Shown here piece after piece: positions 1 through 8,722 of a stretch of 64,000 bases of DNA. This stretch comes from Bradyrhizobium lupini (lineage in GTDB: Bacteria; Pseudomonadota; Alphaproteobacteria; Rhizobiales; Xanthobacteraceae). The notes beneath the pieces are model-generated. The model did no database searches. It worked only from the letters and a program-made list of their open reading frames with translations, and had not been told where the DNA came from. The position numbers were made by a program, and so were the translations under genes. Location of the stretch: NCBI RefSeq assembly GCF_040939785.1, contig NZ_CP162553.1, positions 6,591,001 to 6,655,000 of the forward strand, given 5' to 3'. The stretch's first letter is position 1. Every line of letters begins with the position of its first letter.

Positions 1-708
1 GAGCAGGCCAAGGCGGAGGCGGCCGAACGAGATCGCAAGGCGGCGGAAGCTGCCGCGGCCAAGTCGCTCGCGGAGAAGCGGGCGCTCGAGAAAGCGGCGA
101 CGGAGGCCGCAACGAAGCAGGCGGCGGACAAGCAGGCGGCTGATGCCGAAAGCAGGAAGGTCGCCGCGCTGTCGCCGCCGCCAAGCTCCCCGCCGCCCGG
201 CGATCTCGCGAAATCCGTTCAGAGCGAGCTGCGCCGCGTCGGCTGTCTTTCGGCCGCCGCTGACGGCGATTGGAACGCCGCATCGCAACGCTCGCTGACG
301 CTGTTCAACAAATATGCCGGCACCCAACTCGACGCGAAGCTTGCAAGCGTCGACGCGCTCGATGCGCTGAAGGCGAAGCCAGGACGCGTCTGTCCGCTCG
401 TATGCAATTTCGGCTTCAAGGCCGACGGCGATCAATGCGCGAAGATCACCTGCCGCGCCGGCTATCACGTCGGCGATGACAATGAATGCGAGAAGGTGCC
501 GGAGAAGAAGCCGGTGGTCACGCGCGAGGATTCGAAGAGGCGCGACCAGGACCGCAAGGAGGCGGAGTCCGCGGCTCCGAAGTCGCAGTCCTCCGGGCAG
601 ATGATCTGCAACAACGCCGGATGCAGACCGGTCGCAAAGGGCTGTCACCTCGGGCCGGTGCCCAATGCGAACGCCAGCGCCAAGATCACCGGCGAGGTCT
701 GCAACTGA
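1..708 (+). CDS. Caspase-like (peptidase C14) family protein, C-terminal part
   Basis: The frame is open from the window edge to TGA at 706-708, so only the C-terminal ~235 residues are visible. They start with an Ala/Lys/Glu-rich, probably coiled-coil stretch (~60 residues). A peptidoglycan-binding-like helical segment follows (LAKSVQSELRRVGC, then SLTLFNKYAG), then a cysteine-rich tail (CPLVC, CAKITC, GYHVGDDNECEK, CNNAGCRPV) ending in VCN. I recognise this tail from Bradyrhizobium proteins annotated as caspase family. The caspase domain itself would lie upstream and is not seen, so the family name rests on recalled similarity. A 12-bp palindrome (GTCCGGCCGGAC, 727-738) lies just downstream. 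Confidence 0.65.
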   Translation, partial: EQAKAEAAERDRKAAEAAAAKSLAEKRALEKAATEAATKQAADKQAADAESRKVAALSPPPSSPPPGDLAKSVQSELRRVGCLSAAADGDWNAASQRSLTLFNKYAGTQLDAKLASVDALDALKAKPGRVCPLVCNFGFKADGDQCAKITCRAGYHVGDDNECEKVPEKKPVVTREDSKRRDQDRKEAESAAPKSQSSGQMICNNAGCRPVAKGCHLGPVPNANASAKITGEVCN

Positions 709-831
709 GGGCCAGGCAGCGGTGATGTCCGGCCGGACCAGACACGTCTGCGGTTGAGGTGAGGGCAGGCGACACGAGGCTTGCGTGCCCCGCCGCAAGC
801 GAGCATCATTCCCAAAAAATGGGGAAAACCG

Positions 832-2157
832 ATGCTTGAGCTCTCGCGCCGCAGTCACCTTCAGCAATTGTCGGCCGTGCTCGGATCCGCCGCGCTGCCT
901 GGGTGGTCGAGATGCGCTAGGGCTTCGGAGGCAGACATTCCCTCCGAGGGCATCGGCAAGGGCATCAAGCACATCTCCTACAGCGACATCGGCGGACGGC
1001 CCGACAGTGTGCAGGTGATGTTCAACCGGCAGCATGTCTATGTCGGACATATGTTCAGCGACGGCGTGACGGTCCTGGACGCATCCGATCCGCGTGCGCT
1101 GAAGCCGGTCAATTTCTTCACCGCGGGACAATACACTCGCACCCACCATTTACAGGTGGCGGAAGACCTGCTGCTGCTTGCAAACGGCGCCAACATCGTC
1201 GCGATGCAGTCCTACGACAATATGCGCGGCTATTTCGAGAACACGCTGGTCGACAGCATCACCAAGGCCAAGAAATTCCGCTGTGGGCTGTCGATCCACG
1301 ACATATCGAAACCGAACGAGATGCGCGAAATCGCATTCCTCGAAATGCCCGGCTTCGGCATCAATCGGCTGTGGTGGCCGGGCGGCCGCTATGCCTATGT
1401 ATCGGCGCATCTCGACGGGTTCACCGACCACATCCTTTGCGTGGTCGATCTCAAGACCATCACCAAGCCGGAGATCGTCGCGAAATGGTGGCTGCCGGGC
1501 ATGAACCGTGCGGCCGGCGAGCCGGCAACGCCGAAGGGCAAGCGCTTTGCGCTCCATCACATGATCACGGCGGGTGATCGCGGCTATGCTGCCTGGCGCG
1601 ATGGCGGCTTCACCATTCACGACATCGGCGATCCCGTGAATCCAAAGCTGCTGTCCCACATCAACTGGTCGCCGCCCTTCGCCGGCGGGACGCATACGCC
1701 GCTGCCGCTGCCCAAGCGACAGCTCGCAATCGTCGCCGACGAAGCGAACGCGGACAATTGCGCCAAGGGGCTGTTCCATACATTCGTTCTCGACGTGCGC
1801 GCGCCGGCAAATCCGGTGCCGATCGCGACCCTGCCGACCCCGCGCGACCGCGATTTCTGCACGAACGGCACCTTCGGTCCGCATAATCTGCACGAGAACC
1901 GCCCGGGCTCGTTCCAGAGCGAGGAGACGATCTTCGCAACCTACAACAATGCCGGCGTCAGGGTGTTCGACGTCAGGGACGCCTTCGCACCGAAGGAGAT
2001 CGCGTATTGGGTGCCGCCGACACCGAAAAAGCTCATCGATCCGCGCCCGAACGTCGCGCTCGCGGCCAAAACCTGCGACGCCTATGTCCGGCCTGACGGG
2101 CTGATGTTCGTCTCCGACTGGAACGCCGGCATGCACGTGCTGCAATATCAGGGATGA
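832..2157 (+). CDS. [11 protein letters not shown] beta-propeller protein, probably exported
   Basis: The protein has 441 residues. It has short repeats of the type VYVGHMFSDGVTVLDASDPR, LSIHDISKPNEMREI, FTIHDIGDPVNPKLL and VRVFDVRDAFAPKEIA, spread over its length. These match LVIVD/choice-of-anchor propeller blades, a family without a known enzymatic role. I chose ATG 832 because a GGGGAA ribosome site sits just upstream and the new N-terminus (SRRSHLQQLSAVLGSAALPG) looks like a Tat-type export signal. An in-frame TTG at 781 would add 17 residues. It stands alone, with a palindromic repeat directly after its stop. Confidence 0.75.
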   Translation: MLELSRRSHLQQLSAVLGSAALPGWSRCARASEADIPSEGIGKGIKHISYSDIGGRPDSVQVMFNRQHVYVGHMFSDGVTVLDASDPRALKPVNFFTAGQYTRTHHLQVAEDLLLLANGANIVAMQSYDNMRGYFENTLVDSITKAKKFRCGLSIHDISKPNEMREIAFLEMPGFGINRLWWPGGRYAYVSAHLDGFTDHILCVVDLKTITKPEIVAKWWLPGMNRAAGEPATPKGKRFALHHMITAGDRGYAAWRDGGFTIHDIGDPVNPKLLSHINWSPPFAGGTHTPLPLPKRQLAIVADEANADNCAKGLFHTFVLDVRAPANPVPIATLPTPRDRDFCTNGTFGPHNLHENRPGSFQSEETIFATYNNAGVRVFDVRDAFAPKEIAYWVPPTPKKLIDPRPNVALAAKTCDAYVRPDGLMFVSDWNAGMHVLQYQG

Positions 2158-2165
2158 GCGGTGTT

Positions 2166-2251
2166 GTAGGGTGGGCAAAGGCGCGAAGCGCCGTGCCCAC
2201 CATTTGCAGCGGAGAAGTTTGTGGTGGGCACCCTTTCGCTTTGCCCACCCG
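2166..2251. repeat. Intergenic palindromic repeat, GTAGGGTGGGCAAAG family
   Basis: The segment starts GTAGGGTGGGCAAAGGCGCG and ends with CTTTGCCCACCC, so the ends pair. Two inner inverted blocks (GGCGCGAAGCGCC and GTGCCCACCA/TGGTGGGCAC) give a branched fold. A relative lies at 36065-36156. Repeats of this type are common between genes in Bradyrhizobium. Here it sits between two convergent genes and may also act as a transcription end. Confidence 0.8.
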
Positions 2252-2263
2252 GCGAGACCTGCA

Positions 2264-3436
2264 CTAACCCGCCGGCATCCGCGTCTCTACCAGGCGCGCC
2301 CAATACGACGCGCCGTGGCCGAGGATGTTGTCGTTGAAGACGTAGGCCGGGTGGTGGCACTCGTTGCCGTCGCCCATGCCGACCAGGATCATCGCGCCGG
2401 GGCGCGCTTCCAGCATGAAGGAGAAGTCTTCGGCGCCCATCATGGGAATGAACTTGTCGTTGACGCGCTCGGCACCGACGATGTCGCGGGCGACGTCGGC
2501 GGCAAGGCCGGCCTCGCGCGCATGGTTCATCGTCACCGGATACATCCGCATGTACTTCGTTTCGGCCGAGCCGCCATAGGCGCGGGCGACGCTCTCGGCG
2601 ACCTCGCCGATGCGGCGCTCGACGAGATCGCGCACTTCAGGATCGAGCGTGCGCACGGTGCCGCCGAGCTCGGCGACCTCCGGAATGATGTTGAAGGCGG
2701 TTCCGGAGTGGAATTGCGTGATCGAGATGACGGCCGATTTGAGCGGATCGACGTTGCGCGCGACGATCGATTGCAGCGCGTTGACGATTTGAGCGCCGAT
2801 CAGCACGCTGTCGATGGACTTGTGCGGACCCGCGCCGGCATGGCCGCCCTTGCCGTGCACCGTGATCTGGATGTTGTCGGAGGAGGCGAGCATCGCGCCG
2901 GGTGTGGTCGCGAAATGGCCTTCGGGCAGGCCCGGCATGTTGTGCATGCCATAGACCTCCTGGATATTCCAACGCGTCATCAGCCCGTCCTCGACCATGG
3001 CTTTGCCGCCGCCGCCGCCTTCTTCCGCGGGCTGAAAGATCACCACGGCCGTGCCGTCGAAATTGCGCGTCTCGGCGAGGTATTTGGCGGCGCCGAGCAG
3101 CATCGCGGTGTGGCCGTCATGGCCGCAAGCGTGCATCTTGCCGGGGACCTTGGAGGCATAGGGTACGCCCGACGTCTCCATGATCGGCAGCGCATCCATG
3201 TCGGCGCGCAGGCCAATGGTCTTGCCCGAGGCGGACTTGCGGCCGCGGATCACGCCGACGACGCCGGTGCGGCCGATGCCCGTCACCACCTCGTCGCAGC
3301 CGAACTCGCGCAAGCGGTCGGCGACGATGCCGGCGGTGCGGTGGACGTCGTATTGCAGCTCCGGATTCTCGTGGAAGTCATGGCGCCAGGCGGCCATTTC
3401 GTCGGAGAGGGCGGCAACGCGGTTGACGATGGGCAT
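2264..3436 (-). CDS. M20-family amidohydrolase / aminoacylase (HipO-like)
   Basis: This is a cytosolic metallopeptidase of the M20D group, which hydrolyses N-acyl amino acids such as hippurate. Its 390 residues match family length. Visible motifs are GLRADMDALP, the metal site HACGHDGHTAMLLG, the catalytic and metal-binding pair in QPAEEGGGG, and MGAEDFSFM near the C-terminus with a late histidine (ECHHPAYVFND). I used ATG 3436 (MPIVNRVAALSDE). The frame is open for 30 codons upstream, but that part lies in a repeat element. It follows purB on the same strand, separated by the repeat at 3458-3535. The exact substrate cannot be told. Confidence 0.88.
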   Translation of the reverse strand: MPIVNRVAALSDEMAAWRHDFHENPELQYDVHRTAGIVADRLREFGCDEVVTGIGRTGVVGVIRGRKSASGKTIGLRADMDALPIMETSGVPYASKVPGKMHACGHDGHTAMLLGAAKYLAETRNFDGTAVVIFQPAEEGGGGGKAMVEDGLMTRWNIQEVYGMHNMPGLPEGHFATTPGAMLASSDNIQITVHGKGGHAGAGPHKSIDSVLIGAQIVNALQSIVARNVDPLKSAVISITQFHSGTAFNIIPEVAELGGTVRTLDPEVRDLVERRIGEVAESVARAYGGSAETKYMRMYPVTMNHAREAGLAADVARDIVGAERVNDKFIPMMGAEDFSFMLEARPGAMILVGMGDGNECHHPAYVFNDNILGHGASYWARLVETRMPAG

Positions 3437-3457
3437 GAGGGAGGTCCGCCTTGATTT

Positions 3458-3535
3458 GTAGCCCGGATGAGCGAAGCGAAATCCGGGATTTTTTGTGGGA
3501 AAAGTCCCGGGTGTCGCTGCGCTCACCCGGGCTAC
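3458..3535. repeat. Intergenic palindromic repeat, GTAGCCCGG family
   Basis: The ends are GTAGCCCGG and CCGGGCTAC, perfect complements, and an inner pair AAATCCGGGATT/AGTCCCGGGT forms a second stem. It lies between purB and the M20 gene. A T-run (GATTTTTT) follows one inner stem on the plus strand, but the flanking genes are on the minus strand, so a terminator role is doubtful. Confidence 0.8.
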
Positions 3536-3544
3536 GAATGACGC

Positions 3545-4852
3545 TCAGCTTTCGCCGAACACGCGCTTGAAGATCGTGTCGACGTGCTTGAAGTGATAGC
3601 CGAGGTCGAACTGCTCGTCGATTTCGGCGTCGGTGAGATACTTCTTCACTTCAGCGTCCTTCTTCAGGAGCTGGAGGAAGTCGCCCTCGCCGCGCCAGAC
3701 CGGCATGGCGTTGCGCTGCACGAGCTTGTAGGCGTCCTCGCGGCTTGCGCCCTTCTGCGTCAGCGCCAGCAGAACGCGCTGCGAATGCACGAGGCCGCCG
3801 AGGCGGTCGAGGTTCTTCTGCATGTTGGCGGGGTACACCAGCAGCTTGTCGATCAGGCCGGCGAGGCGGACCAGCGCGAAGTCCAGCGTCACGGTCGCGT
3901 CGGGGCCCATCATGCGTTCGGCAGAGGAGTGCGAGATATCGCGCTCGTGCCAGAGCACGACGTTCTCCAGCGCCGGGGTCACATAGGCGCGCACCATGCG
4001 CGACAGCCCGGTGAGGTTTTCCGAGAGCACCGGATTGCGCTTGTGCGGCATCGCGGACGAACCCTTCTGCCCTTCGGAGAAGAACTCCTCGGCTTCCAGC
4101 ACTTCGGTGCGCTGCATGTGGCGGATCTCCACCGCGAAACGCTCGACCGAGGAAGCGATCACACCGAGCGTCGAGAAATACATCGCGTGGCGGTCGCGGG
4201 GGATGACCTGCGTCGAGATCGGCTCGGGGACGAGGCCCATGGCATTGGCAACATGCTGTTCGACGCGCGGGTCGATCTGGGCAAAAGTGCCGACCGCACC
4301 AGAGATGGCGCAGGTGGCGACTTCCTTCCGCGCCGCGATCAGGCGCTCCCTGGCGCGCGAGAATTCGGCATAGGCATAAGCGAGCTTGAGGCCGAAGGTC
4401 ACGGGTTCGGCATGGATGCCGTGGCTGCGGCCGATGGTCGGCGTCATCTTGTGCTCGAGGGCGCGCTTCTTCAGCGCCGCCAGCACCTTGTCGAGGTCGG
4501 CGAGCAGCAGGTCGGCGGCGCGAGTGAGCTGGACGTTGAGGCAGGTGTCGAGCACGTCGGAGGAGGTCATGCCCTGATGGACGAAGCGCGCTTCGGGGCC
4601 GACGATCTCGGCGAGGTGGGTGAGGAAGGCGATGACGTCGTGCTTGGTCTCGCGCTCGATCTCGTCGATGCGGGCGACGTCGAAAGTGGCGTCCTTGGCC
4701 TTGGCCCAGACCGTTTTGGCGGCCTCCTTGGGAATCGTGCCGAGCTCGGCAAGGGCGTCCGCCGCATGCGCCTCGATCTCGAACCAGATCTTGAACCGGG
4801 TCTGCGGCTCCCAGATCGAGGCCATTTCCGGGCGGGTATAGCGGGGGATCAT
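3545..4852 (-). CDS. purB: Adenylosuccinate lyase
   Basis: PurB cleaves SAICAR to AICAR and adenylosuccinate to AMP in purine synthesis. The 435-residue protein carries the family signature [10 protein letters not shown] and the conserved TSSDVLDT and [10 protein letters not shown] blocks. The start is ATG 4852 ([16 protein letters not shown]), preceded by a GGAG site. Upstream in-frame codons give a low-quality Arg/Pro-rich extension and were excluded. PcaB at 27611-28966 is a distant member of the same fumarase/aspartase superfamily. No other pur gene is adjacent. Confidence 0.95.
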   Translation of the reverse strand: MIPRYTRPEMASIWEPQTRFKIWFEIEAHAADALAELGTIPKEAAKTVWAKAKDATFDVARIDEIERETKHDVIAFLTHLAEIVGPEARFVHQGMTSSDVLDTCLNVQLTRAADLLLADLDKVLAALKKRALEHKMTPTIGRSHGIHAEPVTFGLKLAYAYAEFSRARERLIAARKEVATCAISGAVGTFAQIDPRVEQHVANAMGLVPEPISTQVIPRDRHAMYFSTLGVIASSVERFAVEIRHMQRTEVLEAEEFFSEGQKGSSAMPHKRNPVLSENLTGLSRMVRAYVTPALENVVLWHERDISHSSAERMMGPDATVTLDFALVRLAGLIDKLLVYPANMQKNLDRLGGLVHSQRVLLALTQKGASREDAYKLVQRNAMPVWRGEGDFLQLLKKDAEVKKYLTDAEIDEQFDLGYHFKHVDTIFKRVFGES

Positions 4853-5050
4853 TGGACTGCTCCAGGAAGGTGGGCGGGCGACCCAGAAGGGGCGACCTGC
4901 CAAAATGCTTTTACGCCGTGACTTAGCAGAGCGGGGAGAGCGAAACAAACGGCACCGGCAACGTAGCGGGGGGATGATTGGGCTGGGTGGGGGCATCGGC
5001 CGGCCGCGGCGCGCGATGAGCGGAACGTGCCCCGGGGCCGCAGATATTAA

Positions 5051-5095
5051 CTGTCAATCACGGATCATTGACTGACAGATATTGAAATCTGTCAG
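5051..5095. promoter_or_regulatory. Two adjacent inverted repeats, likely operator region
   Basis: Two perfect inverted repeats abut. GTCAAT-N8-ATTGAC is at 5053-5072 and CTGACAGAT-N6-ATCTGTCAG is at 5072-5095. They lie in the 574-bp gap between purB and the tetR-type gene at 5427, on an AT-rich stretch unlike the rest of the window. Arms and spacing suit a dimeric TetR-type repressor, but the distance to that gene (~330 bp) is long. They could instead control the short open frame at 5234 or purB. Confidence 0.5.
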
Positions 5096-5233
5096 CGAGA
5101 CGTGTATATCCGTTCTCGGACGCTCCAATTGGGCGTCTGGCGGCATCCCGGGAGCCCGACGTCCCAAGCAGATGGGGGATTGAGGGTCGCAATTGAACAA
5201 CAGGGACCGCCAATTGATTGGAGACTTACGACA

Positions 5234-5335
5234 ATGACGACCGAAATCATCAATTTGACCGGGACGATTGGGCACTGGCTCAATTTACTGGTGGCGCGCC
5301 AGATCGCGGCGCAGGCTGCAAAACTGCCTCATTAA
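5234..5335 (+). CDS. Possible 33-residue peptide
   Basis: The reading frame MTTEIINLTGTIGHWLNLLV... of 33 codons is preceded by GATTGGAGAC, a plausible ribosome site, and ends at TAA. The stop is followed by an imperfect hairpin (AGCTTTCCGAA ... TTCGGAAgcAGCT, ~5341-5386). The product would be amphipathic or weakly hydrophobic. I do not recognise it. It is the only plausible gene in the 574-bp gap between purB and the TetR gene. It may be chance, or the mark of a small transcribed unit controlled by the palindromes upstream. Confidence 0.3.
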   Translation: MTTEIINLTGTIGHWLNLLVARQIAAQAAKLPH

Positions 5336-5426
5336 GGCGAGAGCTTTCCGAAACGACCGGCACGGGCGCTTCGGAAGCAGCTCTGTCGCCGGGTAACTGA
5401 GCCCTCAACGGGAACATGGTGCTGGC

Positions 5427-6011
5427 ATGAACGAAGCCGTTATCTTGACGCCGGAGCGGATCCTCGAAGTCACCGAGGACGTGCTGCGGCGTTACGGACT
5501 GGCCAAAGCCACCGTGGTCGACGTTGCCCGTGCGCTCGATGTGAGCCATGGCAGCGTCTATCGCCATTTCCCGAGCAAGGCTTCGCTGCGCGAAGCGGTT
5601 GCCAAACGCTGGCTTGACCGCATCGACGCGCCGCTGCTGGCGATTGCCAAGGAGCAGGGCCCGGCGCCTGACAGGCTCGACCGCTGGCTGCGCACGCTGT
5701 TCGCCGCCAAACGTTCGCGTGTGCTCGACGACCCCGAGATGTTCGACACTTATCTGACCCTGGCGCGCGAAGCCTGCGCGGCCGTCAAATGTCACAAGGA
5801 CACCATGATCGACCAGATCGCGGCAATCCTGTCCGACGGCGTGACGCAGGGCGTGTTCGCCGTCGATGACGTCAAGACCACCGCGCGTGCGATCTTCGAT
5901 GCCACAGTCCGCTTTCACCATCCGGCCCATGCCGACGAGTGGAAGGATGCCGATCTCTCGGCGCGTGTCGATGCGACGCTGGCGCTGGTATTGCGCGGGC
6001 TGAAGGCGTAG
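5427..6011 (+). CDS. TetR-family transcriptional regulator
   Basis: The protein has 194 residues, typical for TetR. An N-terminal helix-turn-helix (~residues 10-55) includes TVVDVARALDVSHGSVYRHFPSKASLREAV, with the characteristic YxHFPSK turn. The C-terminal part is a variable ligand-binding helical domain. It starts at ATG 5427, shortly after GGGAAC, and stands alone, without an adjacent efflux or catabolic gene on the same strand. The palindromes at 5051-5095 are possible binding sites. The ligand is unknown. Confidence 0.88.
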   Translation: MNEAVILTPERILEVTEDVLRRYGLAKATVVDVARALDVSHGSVYRHFPSKASLREAVAKRWLDRIDAPLLAIAKEQGPAPDRLDRWLRTLFAAKRSRVLDDPEMFDTYLTLAREACAAVKCHKDTMIDQIAAILSDGVTQGVFAVDDVKTTARAIFDATVRFHHPAHADEWKDADLSARVDATLALVLRGLKA

Positions 6012-6068
6012 GCCGAATACTCCACGCGCTGTTCCAAAGCCGTTCGATCGTCCGCATGGGCGGCGCTT

Positions 6069-6371
6069 TTATCCGTCGACCTTGTGGGCGAGGGCACCAT
6101 CGCGAAGCGAACGCGGATGGTGGGACTTTTTCCGCGCACGAAGAGCGGTACCCGCCAATGGCACGACCGGCGGGCTTTCCGGATACGCATTGACTTCAAT
6201 TTCGACGAGGTCCTTCGCCCGCTTTCGAAGCCTGTAGAATGCAAGCTCCTGTTCGAGCATGGGGCAGTGGAATCGAATGGTTGCTGTGTCTGGCAAGCGG
6301 CAGAGTTCATCGATGAGCTCGCCGACAGTGATGAGCGCGGGATAGGTAGCTTCGCGGATAGCCTTACTCAT
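6069..6371 (-). CDS. Small hypothetical protein (100 aa)
   Basis: An acidic N-terminal half (TVGELIDELCRLPDTATIRFHCPMLEQEL) is followed by a basic C-terminal end. The start ATG 6371 has a strong AAGGAG site 9 nt upstream, which is the main reason for calling it a gene. No signal peptide or membrane segment is visible. A possible stress-type promoter (GGAAC-N17-AGTT) lies upstream at 6397-6422. I do not recognise a family. Confidence 0.55.
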   Translation of the reverse strand: MSKAIREATYPALITVGELIDELCRLPDTATIRFHCPMLEQELAFYRLRKRAKDLVEIEVNAYPESPPVVPLAGTALRARKKSHHPRSLRDGALAHKVDG

Positions 6372-6396
6372 GGCGGAACTCCTTCACTGCGGTACT

Positions 6397-6422
6397 AACT
6401 GGAGTTCGATGGCCTCCGTTCC
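6397..6422 (-). promoter_or_regulatory. Possible EcfG-type promoter
   Basis: On the minus strand GGAAC (6422-6418) is followed after 17 nt by AGTT (6400-6397), about 25 nt before the start codon of the gene at 6371. The general stress sigma factor EcfG of alphaproteobacteria recognises GGAAC-N16/17-CGTT, so this matches except for one base of the -10. A single match in 64 kb may be chance. Confidence 0.3.
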
Positions 6423-6514
6423 AATCCGCATCGCAAGGCGGTCGAAATATACCTGGGAGACGCCCGCATGCGGAGGATGGCTCCGTGCGCCTGCCTCCAG
6501 GGAGGGGCAAACAT

Positions 6515-7165
6515 CTAGATCTTCGTCAGTCCACAATTGGCTGCCAGCCGCACCAGCTGCGCATCCGTGCGCGCGCCGGTCTTGGTCTTGATCAGATAGT
6601 GATAGTTCTGCACCGTCTTGACGCTGAGATTGAGATGCGCAGCGATCTGTTCGGTCGTGGCACCGCCGGCGAACTGGCGCAGGATCTCGATCTCGCGTTC
6701 TCCCAATTGATCCAGCGCCGAGCCCGCCGACAGACTGTCCTCGGCCAAGATGTGCGCGATGTCGTCGCTCATGGCGCGCTCGCCGCGGGCAACGCTGCGG
6801 ATCGCGGACACGACCGCGGACGGCTCGCTACTCTTGGTGACGAAGCCGCTGGCGCCGGCACTGAAGGCTGCCTTCACCAGAACGGCTTCGTTGTGCATGG
6901 TAAAGACGAGGATGCGCGCCCGCGGACTGCGCGCGCGGATGTTGCGGATGGCTTCCAGTCCGCTCGCGCCGGGCATCGAGATATCAAGCACGACGACATC
7001 AGGATCGCTCGCCTTGAAGGCGCTGTAGGCATCCGCAGCGTTGTCGGCTTCCGCCACGACATGCAGATCACCCTGGCTTTCCAGCACGCGCCGATAGCCT
7101 TGCCGCACGATCGGATGGTCGTCGACCAGCAGCACGGAAATGCCCGTTGCCGTAATCTCGTTCAT
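6515..7165 (-). CDS. NarL/FixJ-type response regulator
   Basis: The protein has 216 residues. An N-terminal receiver domain has the acidic pair D15-D16 and the phosphoacceptor D61 in VVVLDISMPG. A C-terminal LuxR-type helix-turn-helix has LGEREIEILRQFAGG and LNLSVKTVQNYHYLIKTK. It is a DNA-binding partner for the sensor kinase whose stop is 7 nt upstream of this start, so the two form one operon (kinase first). Start ATG 7165 was chosen because the domain begins immediately after it. In-frame codons further upstream lie inside the kinase gene. Confidence 0.92.
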   Translation of the reverse strand: MNEITATGISVLLVDDHPIVRQGYRRVLESQGDLHVVAEADNAADAYSAFKASDPDVVVLDISMPGASGLEAIRNIRARSPRARILVFTMHNEAVLVKAAFSAGASGFVTKSSEPSAVVSAIRSVARGERAMSDDIAHILAEDSLSAGSALDQLGEREIEILRQFAGGATTEQIAAHLNLSVKTVQNYHYLIKTKTGARTDAQLVRLAANCGLTKI

Positions 7166-7172
7166 GCCGGCC

Positions 7173-8543
7173 TCATGCGGCGAGCGGGATGGTGGCGGCG
7201 ACGCTGAGTCCGCCTCGGGCGGGCAGGATCGAGAATGATCCACCGGCCGCTGCGACGCGCTCGCAGATGCCGGTGAGGCCGAAGCCGGCCGACTGCTTGA
7301 CGCGTGCCGCGTCGCCGCCGCCATCGTCGTCGACACGGATCAGCAATGCATCGTCGTCGCCCGCGCGCCGTTCCACGCTGAGCGAAATCTCGCGTGCCGC
7401 GCCGTGGCGCAACGCGTTGGTCAGGCATTCCTGCGCGACGCGATAGGCCGTGATAGCGGCCGGGCCGCTGATGTCGGTGAGGTCGCCCTTGAGATCGAGC
7501 TGGATCGTCGGCCGCGCCGAGCTCTGCGAGCGCCAGCTATCCACCAAATTCACGAGGCTCGCCTCCAGCCCAAGCTCGGCGGGCAGAGGATTGCGCAGGC
7601 GCTTCAGCGCGTCGCGCAGCGAGGCCATCAGATGATGCGTGGCCTGCGAGATCATCCGCGCGTCCTGCACGATGTCGTCGCGCTTATCTGCCTTCGTGCT
7701 CGCCGTTTCGATGGTGTTGGCGAAGGCGAGGATGGCCGAGAGATTTTGTCCGAACTCGTCGTGCAGCTCGCGGGCGAGCGCGCAGCGTTCGTCGTCGCGG
7801 ATCTCGATCAGGCGCCGCGTCAGCGCCGCGCGCTGTTCGGTCGCCTCCTCCAGCCGGCCGCCGAGCTCGCCGACGGCGCTGCCGATCATCGCCAGCTCCA
7901 TCGAGCGGAAGCGCGGCAGTTTCGTGCGATAATGGCCGCGGGCCATGCGCTGCAAGGCCGTGACGATCGTGCGCGCCGGCGCCAGCGCATGCGCGATCGC
8001 GAGCGAGGCCAGCAGCGCGATCGCCGCCGCCATCAAAAGCGCGACGTCGATCACGTTGAGGATGTACTCCCAGGCGAGCGAAATGGCGGCCGTTTCATCC
8101 GGCGTCGCGACCACCGTTCCGGCGGTCGCCGCGCGGGGACTGACGGGCCGTATCACTTCGGCATGGCTGCCGAGGAAGGTCGGCACGATCGACGCGAACC
8201 AGCGCGGCGGCGTCTTGCCCAGCCCCTCGCTCTGGCCGCAGAGCGGCTTTTCGAATGCGATGGCCGGTTGGAATTCGACGCAGACGCCGGGCGAGATCAG
8301 CTTCATCGTCTCCAGCGTGCGCCACTCCGGAACCGGCAGAAGCTGCTCGCGTGTTCTGCTGCTACGCAACAGGAATTCGTGCCAATACAGGGCCTGAAGC
8401 GCCTGGGCGACCCGCTGCGCCGAGGCCGCAGTTGCCCGGTCGACGCTGCGATAGGCGTCGAACGTGGCCCAGATCGTCGCCGCCCCAAGGCAGAGCGCGA
8501 CGATGAGAAACAGACGGGCGACAAGCTGAAGCACAAGGCGCAT
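7173..8543 (-). CDS. NarX/UhpB-type sensor histidine kinase
   Basis: The protein has 456 residues. TM1 is near residues 8-28 (LFLIVALCLGAATIWATF). A periplasmic sensor region of ~140 residues follows, then TM2 (VALLMAAAIALLASLAIAHAL), a HAMP linker, a HisKA_3 dimerisation helix with the phosphoacceptor in ELHDEFGQNLSAI, and a HATPase_c domain with NALRHGAAREI and VDDDGGG...GFGLTGICERV. HisKA_3 kinases pair with NarL-type regulators, which fits the downstream gene. It diverges from the channel operon at 8723 across a 179-bp gap, so it may control that operon. The signal is unknown. Confidence 0.92.
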   Translation of the reverse strand: MRLVLQLVARLFLIVALCLGAATIWATFDAYRSVDRATAASAQRVAQALQALYWHEFLLRSSRTREQLLPVPEWRTLETMKLISPGVCVEFQPAIAFEKPLCGQSEGLGKTPPRWFASIVPTFLGSHAEVIRPVSPRAATAGTVVATPDETAAISLAWEYILNVIDVALLMAAAIALLASLAIAHALAPARTIVTALQRMARGHYRTKLPRFRSMELAMIGSAVGELGGRLEEATEQRAALTRRLIEIRDDERCALARELHDEFGQNLSAILAFANTIETASTKADKRDDIVQDARMISQATHHLMASLRDALKRLRNPLPAELGLEASLVNLVDSWRSQSSARPTIQLDLKGDLTDISGPAAITAYRVAQECLTNALRHGAAREISLSVERRAGDDDALLIRVDDDGGGDAARVKQSAGFGLTGICERVAAAGGSFSILPARGGLSVAATIPLAA

Positions 8544-8722
8544 GCGATCACCCCAAAGTTTGCTAAGGTCAGCCTAACAACGCCGCCGCGCCTTGCCAAT
8601 TGCGAGGCACGGCAAGATGGCAGCTCGGGCAAATTTCCCAAGCCGGATTGGGCATGGCTCTTTGGACGGGGGGCGGCGGCTTTGATCTAATGGGCGGAAT
8701 TCACGGCCAGGAGCGGTGCAGC

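Noticed and set aside
727..738. GTCCGGCCGGAC palindrome as a terminator
   Set aside because: It is only 12 bp without loop or T-run.
2171..3454. Long open frame of 427 codons opposite the M20 gene, and similar ones opposite purB (3584-4921), the HisKA_3 kinase (7404-8690), the P1 peptidase (15738-16802) and coxS/coxM (29609-31033)
   Set aside because: These are antisense shadows caused by high GC3; their translations are rich in Arg, His, Gly and Asp and resemble no family, while the opposite strand has clear motifs.
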